DNA from: an uncultured beta proteobacterium
GTDB lineage: Bacteria > Pseudomonadota > Gammaproteobacteria > Burkholderiales > Burkholderiaceae_C
Assembly: GCA_903840825.1 (NCBI GenBank)
Contig: CAIMHL010000599.1
Coordinates: 1-7,274, forward strand
Length of the DNA: 7,274 bases
Direction of reading: 5' to 3'
A model generated the notes under the pieces. That model saw only the letters and a program-made list of their open reading frames with translations. It ran no database searches and was not told the DNA's origin. Below, piece by piece: positions 5,626 to 7,274 of this stretch. Each line of letters starts with the position of its first letter. Within the stretch, counting starts at the first letter, position 1. Position numbers and translations under genes: made by a program.

Positions 5626-6635
5626 GCGGCTTCCTTGTTGGCTTTGAGTTGTTGTTTACGGGCGTAAGCCAGGGCCGCATCTCGCACCCACTGGCCATCG
5701 GTGTGGGCCTTGACCCGAGTCGCGAGTCGCTCTTTGTTGCAGGGGCCGTTGCCGTTCACGGTGGCCCAGAACTCAGCCCAGTCAATGGCACCGTAGTCGT
5801 GGTGTTGGCGCTCTTCATTCCACTTCAGGTCAGGGTCAGGCAGCGTCACACCCAAGACTTTGGCTTGGGGCACGGTGGCGTCAATAAATTTTTGGCGCAG
5901 GTCGTCGTTGGAAATGCGCTTGATGCCCCAGCGCATGCCTTGGTCGCTGTGGGCGCTGTCGGCATCGGGGGGGCCAAACATGGCCAGGCACTTCCACCAG
6001 AAGCGGTTGGTGGCATCCTGCACCATGGCTTTTTGGGCCTCTGTGCCTTGCATCATCACCATCAGGGCCTCAAAGCCCTGGCGCTGGTGAAATGATTCCT
6101 CTTTGCACACCCGAATCATGGCGCGCGCATAAGGCCCATAAGAGCAGCGGCACAGGGGAATCTGGTTCATGATGGCCGCCCCATCCACCAGCCAACCCAC
6201 CACGCCCACATCGGCCCAGTTGAGCGTGGGGTAGTTGAAGATGGAGCTGTACTTGGCGCGCCCGCTGTGCAAGCCGTCCAGCATCTGGTCCCGGCTGGTG
6301 CCCAGCGTTTCAGCGGCGCTGTACAGGTAGAGGCCGTGGCCGCCTTCGTCTTGTACCTTGGCAATCAAAATAGCTTTGCGCTTGAGGCTGGGCGCGCGGC
6401 TGATCCAGTTACCCTCGGGCAGCATGCCCACAATTTCACTGTGGGCGTGCTGGCTGATTTGGCGCACCAGTGTCTTTCGGTAAGCATCAGGCATCCAGTC
6501 TTGGGGCTCGATCTTGCCGTCTGCATCCAGGCGGCTGTCAAAGCGGGCTTGCGCTTCACTATTTTCTGTGGACGGCGCCGTAGGCACCGACTTCAGACCT
6601 GGTGCGTCCGGCACATTGAAAGACTGGGTGTACAT
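5622..6635 (-). CDS. paaA: Phenylacetyl-CoA epoxidase catalytic diiron subunit PaaA
   Basis: PaaA carries the diiron site where O2 is activated to epoxidise the aromatic ring of phenylacetyl-CoA. The protein has 337 residues (309 in E. coli). By remembered alignment to E. coli PaaA (offset 25), the metal ligands are all present: Glu67 in [13 protein letters not shown], Glu97 and His100 in [15 protein letters not shown], Asp151 in WLVDGAA, and Glu180 and His183 in [11 protein letters not shown]. The motifs [15 protein letters not shown] (42-56) and [15 protein letters not shown] (128-142) are also typical. The first ~25 residues are an extra, Ser/Thr/Pro-containing extension. The ATG at 6635 is supported by AGGAG 10 nt upstream. 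The gene overlaps paaB by 4 nt and is 96 bp downstream of paaK. Confidence 0.98.
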   Translation of the reverse strand: MYTQSFNVPDAPGLKSVPTAPSTENSEAQARFDSRLDADGKIEPQDWMPDAYRKTLVRQISQHAHSEIVGMLPEGNWISRAPSLKRKAILIAKVQDEGGHGLYLYSAAETLGTSRDQMLDGLHSGRAKYSSIFNYPTLNWADVGVVGWLVDGAAIMNQIPLCRCSYGPYARAMIRVCKEESFHQRQGFEALMVMMQGTEAQKAMVQDATNRFWWKCLAMFGPPDADSAHSDQGMRWGIKRISNDDLRQKFIDATVPQAKVLGVTLPDPDLKWNEERQHHDYGAIDWAEFWATVNGNGPCNKERLATRVKAHTDGQWVRDAALAYARKQQLKANKEAA

Positions 6636-6645
6636 GGTGAATTAA

Positions 6646-6650
6646 CTCCT
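6646..6650 (-). promoter_or_regulatory. paaA: Shine-Dalgarno site of paaA
   Basis: AGGAG on the minus strand lies 10 nt before the paaA ATG, slightly longer than the usual 5-9 nt. It supports the start at 6635, and hence the long N-terminal extension, rather than an internal start. Confidence 0.65.
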
Positions 6651-6700
6651 GTGAGGTAAGCGAAAAATTGGGCTAGTTGAGTTGAGTTTGGCAATCAACC

Positions 6701-6718
6701 CGTCACCGTTGGATGACG
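6701..6718. promoter_or_regulatory. Imperfect palindrome in the paaK-paaA spacer
   Basis: CGTCA (6701-6705) and TGACG (6714-6718) are inverted around CCGTTGGA. As RNA the minus strand can extend this to seven pairs with one bulged base and an AAC loop. It sits 13 bp beyond the paaK stop, within the 96-bp spacer 6636-6731. It could be a regulator operator (paa genes are controlled by PaaX- or PaaR-type repressors in other bacteria) or a processing hairpin between paaK and paaA. There is no U-tract, so a terminator is unlikely. I found no convincing sigma70 promoter in the spacer. Confidence 0.3.
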
Positions 6719-6731
6719 CGACAGCCGTTCT

Positions 6732-7274
6732 TTAGTTTTGCTTGGGGCGTTCGTCAATCACCCGGCGGGCCTTGCCAGTCAAGGTGCGCGGAATCGCCTC
6801 ATGTTCCAAAACGGTGACCTGGGTTGAAATACCGGCGATGGTTTTGATGTGGTGTTGCATCTCTTTGCTAATAGTCTGAATTTCGGCGGGCGACATCTTT
6901 CCTGAGAACTCGCGCTGCAGCTCACAACGCACCTCCACGTTGTCCAGGTGGCCCTCGCGGGTGAGCAAAATCTGGTAGGTGCCCGCCAGGCGCTTGTCGC
7001 GCAAAATCTGCTCTTCAATGACGCTGGGAAATACATTGACACCGCGCACGATCAACATGTCGTCGGTGCGCCCGGTGATGCGGTCCATGCGCCTGAAACT
7101 GCGCGAGGTGGGCGGCAGCAAACGGGTCAGGTCACGGGTTCGGTAGCGAATGACCGGCATCGCTTCCTTGGTCAGCGAGGTAAACACCAGCTCGCCTTCT
7201 TCACCGTCCGCTACCACTTCGCCGGTATCCGGGTTGATGATTTCCGGGTAAAAATGGTCTTCCCAAACAACCGG
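6732..7274 (-). CDS. paaK: Phenylacetate-CoA ligase PaaK, C-terminal part (cut by window edge)
   Basis: PaaK activates phenylacetate to phenylacetyl-CoA with ATP and CoA, the entry step of the pathway. The frame is open to the right edge and ends in TAA at 6732-6734, giving 180 residues, about two fifths of the usual ~435. The first visible residues read PVVWEDHFYPEIINP. These are followed by GEEGELVFTSLTKEAMPVIRY and RTRDLTRLL, which hold the adenylate-forming enzyme core motif, and then ITGRTDDMLIVRGVNVFPS at the hinge to the C-terminal domain. RTLTGKARRV near the end carries the expected catalytic lysine of the adenylation step. All this is typical of PaaK. The partial state is due only to the window boundary. 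It is transcribed toward paaA in the same direction. Confidence 0.96.
   Translation of the reverse strand, partial: PVVWEDHFYPEIINPDTGEVVADGEEGELVFTSLTKEAMPVIRYRTRDLTRLLPPTSRSFRRMDRITGRTDDMLIVRGVNVFPSVIEEQILRDKRLAGTYQILLTREGHLDNVEVRCELQREFSGKMSPAEIQTISKEMQHHIKTIAGISTQVTVLEHEAIPRTLTGKARRVIDERPKQN

Noticed and set aside
5610..6095. A 161-codon plus-strand open frame opposite paaA
   Set aside because: It overlaps a confidently identified diiron subunit and its translation resembles no protein I know. It is a GC-rich shadow frame.
2848..7274. The minus-strand cluster as a novel multi-gene system
   Set aside because: Every gene matches a known component of aerobic phenylacetyl-CoA degradation in a familiar order.
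1..7274. tRNA or rRNA genes, CRISPR arrays, insertion sequences, phage attachment sites
   Set aside because: I saw no cloverleaf, no regularly spaced repeats, and no transposase or integrase sequence on either strand.

Overview
The window looks like part of the chromosome of a betaproteobacterium, most likely Burkholderiales and probably Comamonadaceae (the Rhodoferax/Polaromonas/Limnohabitans kind). I infer this from the protein sequences, the moderately high GC, the paaK-paaABCDE order, and one intergenic sequence that resembles a dispersed repeat I remember from that family. No database search was possible. The core content is ordinary and well recognised; I found no convincing undescribed multi-gene system.

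Layout. Positions 1-1182 (+) hold the C-terminal ~70% of the chaperonin gene groEL, cut by the left edge. Positions 1183-1417 have no gene but are rich in structure: nested and mutually exclusive hairpins, a strong stem with a U-tract on both strands that can terminate groEL and the facing gene, and a possible dispersed repeat. Positions 1418-1921 (-) encode a small exported protein, probably an outer-membrane beta-barrel of unknown function. A 68-bp very AT-rich divergent spacer follows, with a good sigma70-type promoter for the minus-strand gene. Positions 1990-2838 (+) encode a lipoprotein alpha/beta hydrolase. It runs tail to tail into the paa genes, with only 9 bp between the two stop codons.

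Positions 2848-7274 (-) are the phenylacetate degradation operon, read right to left: paaK (C-terminal 180 residues, cut by the right edge), a 96-bp spacer, then paaA, paaB, paaC, paaD and paaE. PaaK makes phenylacetyl-CoA. PaaABCE is the diiron multicomponent epoxidase that converts it to the ring 1,2-epoxide. PaaE is the reductase that passes electrons from NADPH through FAD and a 2Fe-2S centre, and PaaD is an MIP18-type protein thought to help mature the metal centres. paaA/B, paaB/C and paaC/D overlap by 1-4 nt, which indicates translational coupling. The later beta-oxidation-like steps (paaG, paaZ, paaF, paaH, paaJ) are not in the window and could lie upstream of paaK.

The places most worth a second look are an unusually long, AT-rich linker in PaaD that carries a 12-bp direct repeat, the structured groEL 3' region, the Shine-Dalgarno-less divergent pair at 1418-2838, and the hairpin at the end of paaE.
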